Positions 7,502 through 12,681 of a stretch of DNA of 17,412 bases are shown here, piece after piece. This DNA comes from 73-13 sp035556395 (GTDB lineage Bacteria; Actinomycetota; Actinomycetes; Actinomycetales; Microbacteriaceae): the NCBI GenBank assembly GCA_035556395.1, contig DATMFB010000089.1:1-17412 (forward strand), in the 5' to 3' direction. The translations under genes were made by a program, and so were the position numbers. Within the stretch, counting starts at the first letter, position 1. Each line of letters starts with the position of its first letter. Below the pieces are notes generated by a model that saw only the letters and a list, made by a program, of their open reading frames with translations, ran no database searches and was not told where the DNA came from.

Positions 7502-7705
7502 TCAGATCTTGCTGATGTTCGCCGCCTGCGGGCCCTTCTGGCCCTGCGTGACCTCGAACTCGACCTTCTCGCCCTCTTCGAGGCTGCGGTAGCCGTTGCC
7601 CGAGATGGCGCTGAAGTGCGCGAAGACGTCGGCGGTGCCGTCGTCAGGCGCGATGAAGCCGAAGCCCTTTTCGGCGTTGAACCACTTAACGGTTCCAGTT
7701 GCCAT
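7502..7705 (-). CDS. cspA: Cold-shock domain protein (CspA family)
   Basis: A 67-residue single cold-shock domain, the full family length. It binds single-stranded RNA/DNA as a chaperone and transcription antiterminator in the cytoplasm. RNP1 (KGFGFI, residues 13-18) and RNP2 (VFAHFSAI, 27-34) are present; RNP2 has Ala where many homologues have Val (VFVHFSAI). AAGGA sits about 8 nt before the ATG. A hairpin in the leader (7718-7745) directly touches that ribosome site, suggesting control at the RNA level. The gene converges with csoR. Confidence 0.95.
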   Translation of the reverse strand: MATGTVKWFNAEKGFGFIAPDDGTADVFAHFSAISGNGYRSLEEGEKVEFEVTQGQKGPQAANISKI

Positions 7706-7717
7706 GATGCGTTTCCT

Positions 7718-7745
7718 TACGTGTCATGAGATGAATCGACACGTA
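7718..7745 (-). promoter_or_regulatory. 8-bp leader hairpin adjacent to the cold-shock gene ribosome site
   Basis: TACGTGTC (7718-7725) and GACACGTA (7738-7745) are perfect inverted complements with a 12-nt loop, in the untranslated leader of the cold-shock gene. On the minus strand the downstream arm ends at the start of AAGGA, so folding could hide or expose the ribosome site. Cold-shock genes are known for structured, temperature-responsive leaders; that this one works so is inference. Upstream, an AT-rich patch (about 7767-7800) holds TAGACT and TTGTCA on the minus strand, but they are only 8 nt apart and cannot be one promoter. Confidence 0.5.
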
Positions 7746-7770
7746 CAAGCACAGCGCCGAGGGTGCCAGT

Positions 7771-7878
7771 CTACGGGTTTTTGACAAATATTTCTGCTGG
7801 GACTTCGCAGATGCCCGCCTCGACGTCGCAGACGCCCTCTGCGGGCGCATCGACGATGCGGATCTGCTTGATCTCCAT
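7771..7878 (-). CDS. Possible small protein (35 aa or longer), unknown
   Basis: A minus-strand frame opening MEIKQIRIVDAPAEGVCDV and ending before the cold-shock gene. Of its first 23 codons 21 end in G or C, like true genes nearby, and the frame stays coding-like upstream to a TTG at 7947 (58 residues, adding a GEC cysteine). Three cysteines recur in similar contexts (GEC, GVC, GIC). Against it: no SD before the ATG, AT-rich last codons that coincide with the cold-shock promoter region, and no family that I recognise. It could be a genuine small protein, a gene remnant, or chance. Confidence 0.3.
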   Translation of the reverse strand: MEIKQIRIVDAPAEGVCDVEAGICEVPAEIFVKNP

Positions 7879-7957
7879 ATGGGGGAGAACGCCGGCATCG
7901 GCCGGATTCTTCCCGACCGGCGAGCACTCCCCCTGTCCCCATCGCAACGCCCCCGAG

Positions 7958-7963
7958 TAGCCT
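7958..7963 (+). promoter_or_regulatory. Putative -10 element (TAGCCT) of the dienelactone-hydrolase-like gene
   Basis: TAGCCT ends 6 nt before the ATG at 7970 and no Shine-Dalgarno sequence is present, which fits a leaderless transcript. Confidence 0.45.
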
Positions 7964-7969
7964 TGCGCG

Positions 7970-8533
7970 ATGGCGGAGATCCTCCTCTTCCACCACGCGG
8001 GCGGGCTGAGCCCCGGCGTCACGGCCTTCGCGACGCAGCTGCGGAACGCGGGGCACGTGGTCCACGCGCCCGACCTCTTCGAGGGCCGGACGTTCGATGA
8101 CGTCGCGGACGGCGTCGCCTACGCCCAGTCGATCGGGGACGACGCGATGAGCGCCCGGGCCGCGGCTGCCGCGGCGGACCTCCCCGTCGACATCGTGGTC
8201 GCCGGGATGTCGCTCGGCTGCGTGTTCGCGATGCAGACCCTGCTCGCCCGGCCCGCGGCACGCGGCGCCCTCTTCCTCTACGGCGTCGCGCTCCCGGGCT
8301 GGTGGGACGCGCCGTGGCCGGTCGGCGTGCCGGCGCAGGCGCATCTCGCGGCGCACGATCCCTGGCGGGAACCGGAGGCCGAGGTGGAGTTCGTCGCGAT
8401 CGCGGGGACGGAGCTCTTCGTCTACGAGGACGGCGGTCACTGCTTCCTCGACGTGGACCGGCCCGACTACGACGCCGGGTCGGCCGCGATCGCACTCGGC
8501 CGCCTGCTCGCGTTCCTCGACCGCGTCAGCTGA
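7970..8533 (+). CDS. Dienelactone hydrolase family protein (alpha/beta hydrolase)
   Basis: An alpha/beta-hydrolase of 187 residues, somewhat shorter than classical dienelactone hydrolases (about 230). The nucleophile elbow reads GMSLG (79-83), with Ser81 where classical enzymes have cysteine. Asp130 in AHDPW and His157 in GGHCF are positioned to complete the triad. The start LLFHHAGGLSPG supplies the oxyanion region after strand 1. The substrate is unknown; a simple ester or lactone is likely and no aromatic-degradation genes surround it. The start is supported by the -10-like hexamer. It converges with the glutamate dehydrogenase gene. Confidence 0.85.
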   Translation: MAEILLFHHAGGLSPGVTAFATQLRNAGHVVHAPDLFEGRTFDDVADGVAYAQSIGDDAMSARAAAAAADLPVDIVVAGMSLGCVFAMQTLLARPAARGALFLYGVALPGWWDAPWPVGVPAQAHLAAHDPWREPEAEVEFVAIAGTELFVYEDGGHCFLDVDRPDYDAGSAAIALGRLLAFLDRVS

Positions 8534-8541
8534 CGACGTGG

Positions 8542-8566
8542 GTCCGCCGTCGCGGATGCTGCGGAC
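8542..8566. terminator. Weak hairpin between converging genes
   Basis: GTCCGC (8542-8547) and GCGGAC (8561-8566) form a 6-bp stem with a 13-nt loop in the 32-bp gap between the hydrolase and glutamate dehydrogenase genes. A separate 12-bp palindrome, CGTCAGCTGACG (8524-8535), covers the hydrolase stop codon. Neither has a T-run; termination is a guess from position. Confidence 0.3.
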
Positions 8567-9924
8567 TAGATGTGCCCGAGGGCGAGCATCGCGTCGGCGA
8601 CCTGGATGAAGCCGGCGACGTTCGCCCCGAGGACGTAGTCGCCCGGCGCGCCGTACTCGTCGGCCGTCTCGAGGCACCGGTCGTGGATCGACCGCATGAT
8701 CTTCGCGAGTCGCGCCTCGGTGTGCTCGAAGGTCCAGGAGTCGCGAGACGCGTTCTGTTGCATCTCGAGTGCGCTCGTCGCGACGCCGCCCGCGTTCGCG
8801 GCCTTGCCGGGCACGAAGCTGACGCCCGCCTCCCGCAGGAACCGGGTCGCCTCCGGCGTCGTCGGCATGTTCGCGCCTTCCGCGACGATCTTGCAGCCGC
8901 CCGCGATGAGCGCCTTGGCGCCGTCGCCGTCGAGCTCGTTCTGCGTCGCGCACGGCAGGGCGATCGCGCAGGGGACGTCCCAGATCGAGCCGTCGGCGAC
9001 GTAGGAGGCGCTCGGTCGGCGCTCGGCGTAGTCGCTCACGCGGCCCCGGTGGCCGTTCTTGATCTCCTTGAGGAGCTCGAGGTCGATTCCTGCCTCATCG
9101 ACGATGTAGCCGTCGGAGTCGGAGCAGGCGACGACGGTGCCGCCGAGCTGGTGGACCTTCTCGATCGCGTAGATCGCGACGTTCCCGGAGCCCGAGACGA
9201 CGACGCGCTTGCCGTCGAAGGAGTCGCCGTGGTCGGTGAGCATCTCGTCGACGAAGAAGACGACGCCGTAGCCGGTCGCCTCGGTGCGCACCTGGGAGCC
9301 GCCCCAGGTGAGTCCCTTGCCGGTGAGCGTGCCCGACTCGTAGCGGTTCGTGATGCGCTTGTACTGGCCGAAGAGGTAGCCGATCTCGCGACCGCCGACG
9401 CCGATGTCGCCGGCCGGCACGTCGGTGTACTCACCGATGTGGCGGTAGAGCTCGGTCATGAACGACTGGCAGAAGCGCATCACCTCGGCGTTCGACTTCC
9501 CCTTTGGGTCGAAGTCGCTGCCGCCCTTGCCGCCGCCGATCGGCATGCCGGTCAGGGAGTTCTTGAAGATCTGCTCGAAGCCGAGGAACTTGACGATCCC
9601 GAGATAGACGCTCGGGTGGAAGCGCAGGCCGCCCTTGAACGGCCCGAGCGCGGAGTTGAACTCGACGCGGAAGCCGCGGTTGAGCTGGACGCGGCCGGAG
9701 TCGTCGGACCACGGGACGCGGAAGATGATCTGCCGTTCCGGCTCGCAGAGGCGCCGGATGATCTCGTCGTCGGCGTACTCCGGGTGCTTGGCGATGACCG
9801 GCCCGAGGCTCTCGAGGACCTCGCGGACGGCCTGATGGAACTCGACCTCGCCGGGGTTGCGACGAACGACCTCGTCGAAGACCGAGACCAGGCTCTCATC
9901 CAGTACTGGCACGAGGATCTCCAT
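8566..9924 (-). CDS. gdhA: NADP-specific glutamate dehydrogenase
   Basis: Makes glutamate from 2-oxoglutarate, ammonium and NADPH, a main route of ammonium assimilation. The chosen ATG gives 452 residues, close to the 447 of the E. coli enzyme. Substrate and catalytic motifs are intact: GPFKGGLRFHPSV (94-106, Lys97), PIGGGKGGSDFDPKG (128-142, Lys133), PAGDIGVGGRE (170-180, Asp173) and the Rossmann turn SGSGNVA (244-250). The frame is open upstream to a TTG at 9975, which would add 17 residues of poor conservation (MCVATRR...). A -10-like TAACGT at 9987-9982 makes transcription start near 9975, so a TTG leaderless start cannot be excluded. No SD is seen before the ATG either. It follows the HTH regulator by 60 bp on the same strand, but probably has its own promoter. 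Confidence 0.95.
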   Translation of the reverse strand: MEILVPVLDESLVSVFDEVVRRNPGEVEFHQAVREVLESLGPVIAKHPEYADDEIIRRLCEPERQIIFRVPWSDDSGRVQLNRGFRVEFNSALGPFKGGLRFHPSVYLGIVKFLGFEQIFKNSLTGMPIGGGKGGSDFDPKGKSNAEVMRFCQSFMTELYRHIGEYTDVPAGDIGVGGREIGYLFGQYKRITNRYESGTLTGKGLTWGGSQVRTEATGYGVVFFVDEMLTDHGDSFDGKRVVVSGSGNVAIYAIEKVHQLGGTVVACSDSDGYIVDEAGIDLELLKEIKNGHRGRVSDYAERRPSASYVADGSIWDVPCAIALPCATQNELDGDGAKALIAGGCKIVAEGANMPTTPEATRFLREAGVSFVPGKAANAGGVATSALEMQQNASRDSWTFEHTEARLAKIMRSIHDRCLETADEYGAPGDYVLGANVAGFIQVADAMLALGHI

Positions 9925-9981
9925 TCGATGATGCGCTGCCGCGGCTCGGCAGATGCGCCGCGTCGCGACACACAAGCTTCG

Positions 9982-9987
9982 ACGTTA
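9982..9987 (-). promoter_or_regulatory. Putative -10 element (TAACGT) of gdhA
   Basis: On the minus strand TAACGT shares its TAA with the stop codon of the upstream HTH regulator. Transcription would start near 9975, giving a leader of about 50 nt before the ATG at 9924. No -35 match is clear. Confidence 0.35.
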
Positions 9988-10623
9988 TCGCGACATGGCC
10001 GGGCCCGACGATTCGAGGTCGACCAGGCAGAGGTCCGGTTCGGCGAACGGGTGCAGCCGCGACCGGGTGTCGGTGGGCTCGAGGAGCCGATCCAGCAGTC
10101 CGCGGTGGACCGAGCAGACGACCTGCGGCTGCTCCCGCGCGGCCTCCCGGAACGGGCAGGCGTGTAGCCGGATCTGCTCGCCGACGAGGACGGGCTCGAA
10201 GCCGATCCGGTCGAGCACGCCCACGAGGTCCCGGACGGGATCGTCGGCGATCACGCCGTCGAAGTCCTCCGCCCAGCGCCGTCCGGCGTGCTGCGATTCG
10301 GCGCCGGTCTCATCCTCGCGGGCGAGCGCGCGGGCGAGCACCTGGATGAGCTGCTCCCTGGATTGCTCATCGCGGACCGGGCCGCCCGGCGAGTAGAGGA
10401 TCCGCGGTCGTCCGCGCCGGCGCTCGATCCCGGTCCGGCGCGTCGCCAGCCCGGCCGCCGCGAGCTGGTCGAGGTGGAACCTCGCCGTCGTGACGTGCAG
10501 GCCGAGGGATGCGGCGACGGCCGCCGCGTCGAGCGGCTCCGCCGCCGCGAGCAGCGCGTCGAGCACCTGGCGCCGGGCCGCCGAGCCCAGCGCGGCGTGG
10601 TAGTCGTCGCTCCTGGCCGTCAT
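9985..10623 (-). CDS. HTH transcriptional regulator with C-terminal cysteine cluster (SufR-like)
   Basis: A 212-residue regulator. The N-terminal winged helix (about 10-75) has the ArsR/DeoR-like recognition region HVTTARFHLDQL (43-54), followed by a basic wing RRTGIERRRGRPR. The C-terminal half carries CPFREAAREQPQVVCSVH, giving Cys156 and Cys170, with a third at Cys199. This CPF...VC..H pattern is shared with SufR-type iron-sulfur sensing repressors and related regulators near nitric-oxide genes in actinobacteria. It is therefore a likely Fe-S or redox sensor. It lies 58 bp downstream of the Rieske gene on the same strand and has its own -10-like hexamer. Inference: it may control the globin/Rieske genes, itself, or both. 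I cannot tell SufR proper from paralogues; no suf genes are in the window. Confidence 0.8.
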   Translation of the reverse strand: MTARSDDYHAALGSAARRQVLDALLAAAEPLDAAAVAASLGLHVTTARFHLDQLAAAGLATRRTGIERRRGRPRILYSPGGPVRDEQSREQLIQVLARALAREDETGAESQHAGRRWAEDFDGVIADDPVRDLVGVLDRIGFEPVLVGEQIRLHACPFREAAREQPQVVCSVHRGLLDRLLEPTDTRSRLHPFAEPDLCLVDLESSGPAMSR

Positions 10624-10630
10624 CGGATTG

Positions 10631-10636
10631 AACGTA
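10631..10636 (-). promoter_or_regulatory. Putative -10 element (TACGTT) of the HTH regulator gene
   Basis: On the minus strand TACGTT ends 7 nt before the ATG at 10623, with no SD, fitting a leaderless mRNA. Between here and 10660 there are short dyads (ACGTA...TACGT at the ends, CTG-TCCT-CAG in the middle) that could be an autoregulatory operator, though they are too short to be certain. Confidence 0.4.
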
Positions 10637-10681
10637 ACACTGTCCTCAGAAATACGTCATCCTCACGAGTGCCGGACCGAC

Positions 10682-11020
10682 TCAGTCGACGGCCACGTAC
10701 ACGGCGCCATCGCGGATCTCGACCCTGCGCACGGCGATCGGCTCGCTCGCCGGGAGCGTCAGCGCCTCGCCGGTGGCGAGGTCGAAGCGGGCGCCGTGCG
10801 CCCAGCATTCGACCGTGCGCCCCTCGACGAAGCCGTCGGCGAGCGAGATGTCCGCGTGCGAGCAGGTGTCGTCGACCGCGCGGACCACCCCGTCGTCGTC
10901 GCGCACGAGGAGTACCGCGCGGCCGCCGACGACGGCTCTGCGGGGCTGTCCCGCGACCAGTTCGTCCTCGGCGCAGACGGGCAGCGATTGCGTGTGCGGT
11001 TCAGTGTGCGGTGCGGGCAT
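10682..11020 (-). CDS. Rieske [2Fe-2S] ferredoxin
   Basis: A 112-residue soluble Rieske protein that carries single electrons to a partner oxidase or oxygenase. Both cluster-binding boxes are intact: CSH (Cys53, His55) and CWAH (Cys72, His75) with 16 residues between them. The following GARFDLATGEALTLPA is the usual C-terminal half of the fold. The ATG at 11020 is chosen over an earlier in-frame start at 11056 because AAGGAG lies 7-8 nt upstream. It overlaps the end of the truncated haemoglobin gene by 20 nt, so the two are translationally linked. No oxygenase large subunit is nearby; the globin is the only obvious partner (inference). Confidence 0.9.
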   Translation of the reverse strand: MPAPHTEPHTQSLPVCAEDELVAGQPRRAVVGGRAVLLVRDDDGVVRAVDDTCSHADISLADGFVEGRTVECWAHGARFDLATGEALTLPASEPIAVRRVEIRDGAVYVAVD

Positions 11021-11441
11021 CGAGGCGCTCCTTGTCGTGATGGCGGTCGAAGGCATCGAGGAGGTCGGCGGTTCGTCCGGTCAGCCGCCGCAGCATCGCC
11101 CCGGCGATGCGACCGGCCTGGACCTTCGCGTGATCCGCGACGGGTCCCGCGAACCGGGCGTCGACGGCCCGTGTCCACAGGACGAACCAGCGCACGAAGT
11201 GCTCCTCCGCGAGCGGGCTGCGCGCATGCAGCATCAGGTGGGCCTGGAGCGTGTTGCGCCGGTACACCCCCGCGCGGAACAGCACGGTCTCCCAGAAGTC
11301 GCACATGATCGGCAGGTGGCGCTCGAGGTCCAGCTTCGCGATGTCGACGAAGACGGGCCCGAGCAGCGGGTCGGCGAATGCGGAGCGGTAGAACGCGACG
11401 ACGAGCTCCTCGATGTCGCCCCGGTCCGCCAGATCCTGCAT
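11001..11441 (-). CDS. Group III truncated haemoglobin
   Basis: A 146-residue 2-on-2 globin that binds haem and probably oxygen or nitric oxide. Features of group III are visible: AFYRSAFADPLLGPVF (16-31) with Tyr18 at the B10 position, HLPIMCDFWETVLF (42-55), and AHLMLHARSPL (67-77) with His72 the likely proximal ligand. HFVRWFVLW (81-89) then supplies the Trp of the G helix. Campylobacter Ctb, a characterised group III globin, modulates the response to nitrosative stress; the chemistry of the group is otherwise poorly known. The start is supported by a TAGCCT hexamer 6 nt upstream. A GGAGG lies too close to the ATG to serve as a normal SD. It sits 17 bp after the flavin-reductase-like gene and overlaps the Rieske gene. 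Confidence 0.88.
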   Translation of the reverse strand: MQDLADRGDIEELVVAFYRSAFADPLLGPVFVDIAKLDLERHLPIMCDFWETVLFRAGVYRRNTLQAHLMLHARSPLAEEHFVRWFVLWTRAVDARFAGPVADHAKVQAGRIAGAMLRRLTGRTADLLDAFDRHHDKERLDARTAH

Positions 11442-11447
11442 GCCTCC

Positions 11448-11453
11448 AGGCTA
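11448..11453 (-). promoter_or_regulatory. Putative -10 element (TAGCCT) of the globin-Rieske operon
   Basis: On the minus strand TAGCCT ends 6 nt before the globin ATG. Its expected -35 position falls in the centre of the nested dyad at 11456-11487. Confidence 0.45.
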
Positions 11454-11455
11454 GA

Positions 11456-11487
11456 CGATTAAATCGGATTCATATCCTTTTTAATCG
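11456..11487. promoter_or_regulatory. Nested inverted repeat at the globin promoter (candidate operator)
   Basis: Outer arms CGATTAAA (11456-11463) and TTTAATCG (11480-11487) are perfect complements. Inside them GGAT (11466-11469) and ATCC (11474-11477) form a second arm pair about the same centre. In all 24 of 32 positions obey the dyad. It is AT-rich in a GC-rich region and overlaps the last codons and stop of the flavin-reductase-like gene. The inner core GAT-N4-ATC has the spacing of FNR/CRP-type boxes. As RNA it could also act as a hairpin between the two genes. Confidence 0.5.
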
Positions 11488-12106
11488 CGGATGCGCCGGC
11501 GACATCGCTGCTCGGGCGATGACCGTGCTCCTCCCCGAGCCCGAAGTAGTGACGGAAGCTGTAGATGGTCGGCCGCCAGGCGCGCGGGTCGACGACCTCG
11601 GTGCCGGGCAGCACGATCTCGGGCACGGCATGCACCCGGATGACCTCCGCCTCGACGATCGAGTAGTCCTCGAGGCCGGGCGTGATGCGCCGCACGATCG
11701 CCTCGAACTGCAGCGCGCACTCGGCGACCCGCGCGGGCGCGACGAGCTCGGAGGGCTGCGGCGTCAGCCCCGCGGCGGTGAACTTGTCCGCGATGTGCCG
11801 GTAGCGCGGCGTCTTGGACGCCGGCACGGGATCCTTGCCGGTCGCCTCGCCGATCGCCTCGATCGAGCGCCAGAGCTCCGGCTGCGGGAAGTTGACGGTC
11901 AGCTCGCCCAGGGCCACGACGTTCTCGATCGTCTTGCCGCCGTCCTCGAGGCCGATCACGAGCATCGAGCCGAGCGCCCAAGAGGAGGACGCGGGCGCGA
12001 GGTTGTCGGTCCCGTCGGCGTTGCGCGAGCCGATGAGCATCGCGGGGGTTCCGACGTAGAGGGTGCTGGGGTGGATCGTGACGTGGCTCGGGCTGCCGTC
12101 GGTCAT
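11459..12106 (-). CDS. Flavin reductase-like, FMN-binding domain protein
   Basis: A 215-residue protein of the split-barrel flavin-reductase fold, which uses FMN and often supplies reduced flavin or electrons to a partner. Supporting stretches are LYVGTPAMLIGSRNADGTDN near the start, then TVNFPQPELWRSIEAIG and a C-terminal half with EAEVIRVHAVPEIVLPGTE. The ATG at 12106 is chosen because GGAGG lies 10 nt upstream; the longer open frame runs antisense into the DUF488 gene and is not used. It diverges from DUF488 across a 72-bp gap holding an 11-bp palindrome. It is followed 17 bp later by the globin, so it may be the first gene of the redox cluster. Its specific substrate cannot be read from the sequence. 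Confidence 0.8.
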   Translation of the reverse strand: MTDGSPSHVTIHPSTLYVGTPAMLIGSRNADGTDNLAPASSSWALGSMLVIGLEDGGKTIENVVALGELTVNFPQPELWRSIEAIGEATGKDPVPASKTPRYRHIADKFTAAGLTPQPSELVAPARVAECALQFEAIVRRITPGLEDYSIVEAEVIRVHAVPEIVLPGTEVVDPRAWRPTIYSFRHYFGLGEEHGHRPSSDVAGASAIKKDMNPI

Positions 12107-12130
12107 CGTGCGATTGCCTCCAATAAACCG

Positions 12131-12161
12131 GAGTAGGCTCCTGTCTATTGGGAGCCTACTC
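12131..12161. promoter_or_regulatory. Perfect 11-bp inverted repeat between divergent genes (candidate shared operator)
   Basis: GAGTAGGCTCC (12131-12141) and GGAGCCTACTC (12151-12161) are exact complements about a 9-nt spacer, TGTCTATTG. It lies between the divergent flavin-reductase and DUF488 genes, so it is not a terminator for either. Each arm contains TAGGCT, usable as a -10 for the gene it faces across the spacer, so one bound dimer could block both promoters. The regulator is unknown. Confidence 0.6.
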
Positions 12162-12178
12162 ACTTCAGGGGGCGATCC

Positions 12179-12541
12179 GTGACCGGCCACAGCCTGCGCA
12201 TCAAGCGGGTCTACGAGGCGCCCGCGTCCACCGACGGCTATCGCGTGCTCGTCGATCGGCTCTGGCCGAGAGGCCTCACCCGCGAGCGCGCCGAGCTCGA
12301 TCTGTGGCTGAAGGACGTCGCGCCGAGCGCCGAGCTGCGGACCTGGTTCGGGCACGACCCGGCGCGGTTCCTGGCGTTCTCCGAGCGCTATCGGACGGAG
12401 CTCGCGGACAATCCCGCGGTCGCCGAGTTGCGTGAGGCGATCCAGAGCCACCCGACGACGACGCTGCTCTTCGCGGCCCACGACCCCGAGGTCAACCACG
12501 CGGTCGTGCTGCGCGACTTCCTCGACGGCCAAGGCCCGTGA
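12179..12541 (+). CDS. DUF488 family protein (YeaO-like)
   Basis: A 120-residue protein of the DUF488 family, recognised from RVLVDRLWPRGL (22-33) and the C-terminal LLFAAHDPEVNHAVVLRDFL (96-115). The family is widespread and has no settled function; the conserved Asp-Arg-Trp-Pro-Arg block suggests an active or binding site. It starts at a GTG preceded by AGGGGG about 8 nt upstream. The TGA overlaps the GTG of the zinc-ribbon gene by 3 nt (GTGA arrangement), implying coupled translation. Confidence 0.88.
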   Translation: MTGHSLRIKRVYEAPASTDGYRVLVDRLWPRGLTRERAELDLWLKDVAPSAELRTWFGHDPARFLAFSERYRTELADNPAVAELREAIQSHPTTTLLFAAHDPEVNHAVVLRDFLDGQGP

Positions 12542-12681
12542 CGGCCGAGGGCGGCGAGGCGGTCTGCTGGCTCGATCGAGTCTGTCCCGACTGCGGTGCG
12601 CTCACCGAATCGACCGCGGCGGCGTGCTGGCGGTGCGGGAGACCAGTGGAACGAGAGGATGACGACGTTGAGCAGGGATAA
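12538..12681 (+). CDS. Small zinc-ribbon protein (47 aa)
   Basis: A GTG-initiated 47-residue frame, below the length cut-off of most gene finders. It has two knuckles, CPDC (Cys16, Cys19) and CWRC (Cys30, Cys33), 10 residues apart, the layout of a minimal zinc ribbon. It also has a CWLDRVCP block and an acidic tail. Its start is in a GTGA overlap with the DUF488 stop, and its end overlaps the next flavoprotein gene by 23 nt, so the three form a tight operon. I recall similar CWLDRVCP zinc-ribbon mini-proteins in Microbacteriaceae but no function. A role in nucleic-acid or protein binding is inference. Confidence 0.7.
   Translation: MTAEGGEAVCWLDRVCPDCGALTESTAAACWRCGRPVEREDDDVEQG

Noticed and set aside
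7759..7796. TTGTCA and TAGACT as a complete cold-shock promoter
   Set aside because: The two hexamers are only 8 nt apart on the minus strand; they cannot work together as -35 and -10.
8302..10167. 621-codon plus-strand open frame opposite glutamate dehydrogenase
   Set aside because: Antisense to an intact gdhA; sequence is Asp/Arg/Val-rich shadow and begins inside the hydrolase gene.
12107..12532. Upstream extension of the flavin-reductase-like frame
   Set aside because: Lies opposite the DUF488 gene and passes through the palindrome; the ATG at 12106 has a good SD.
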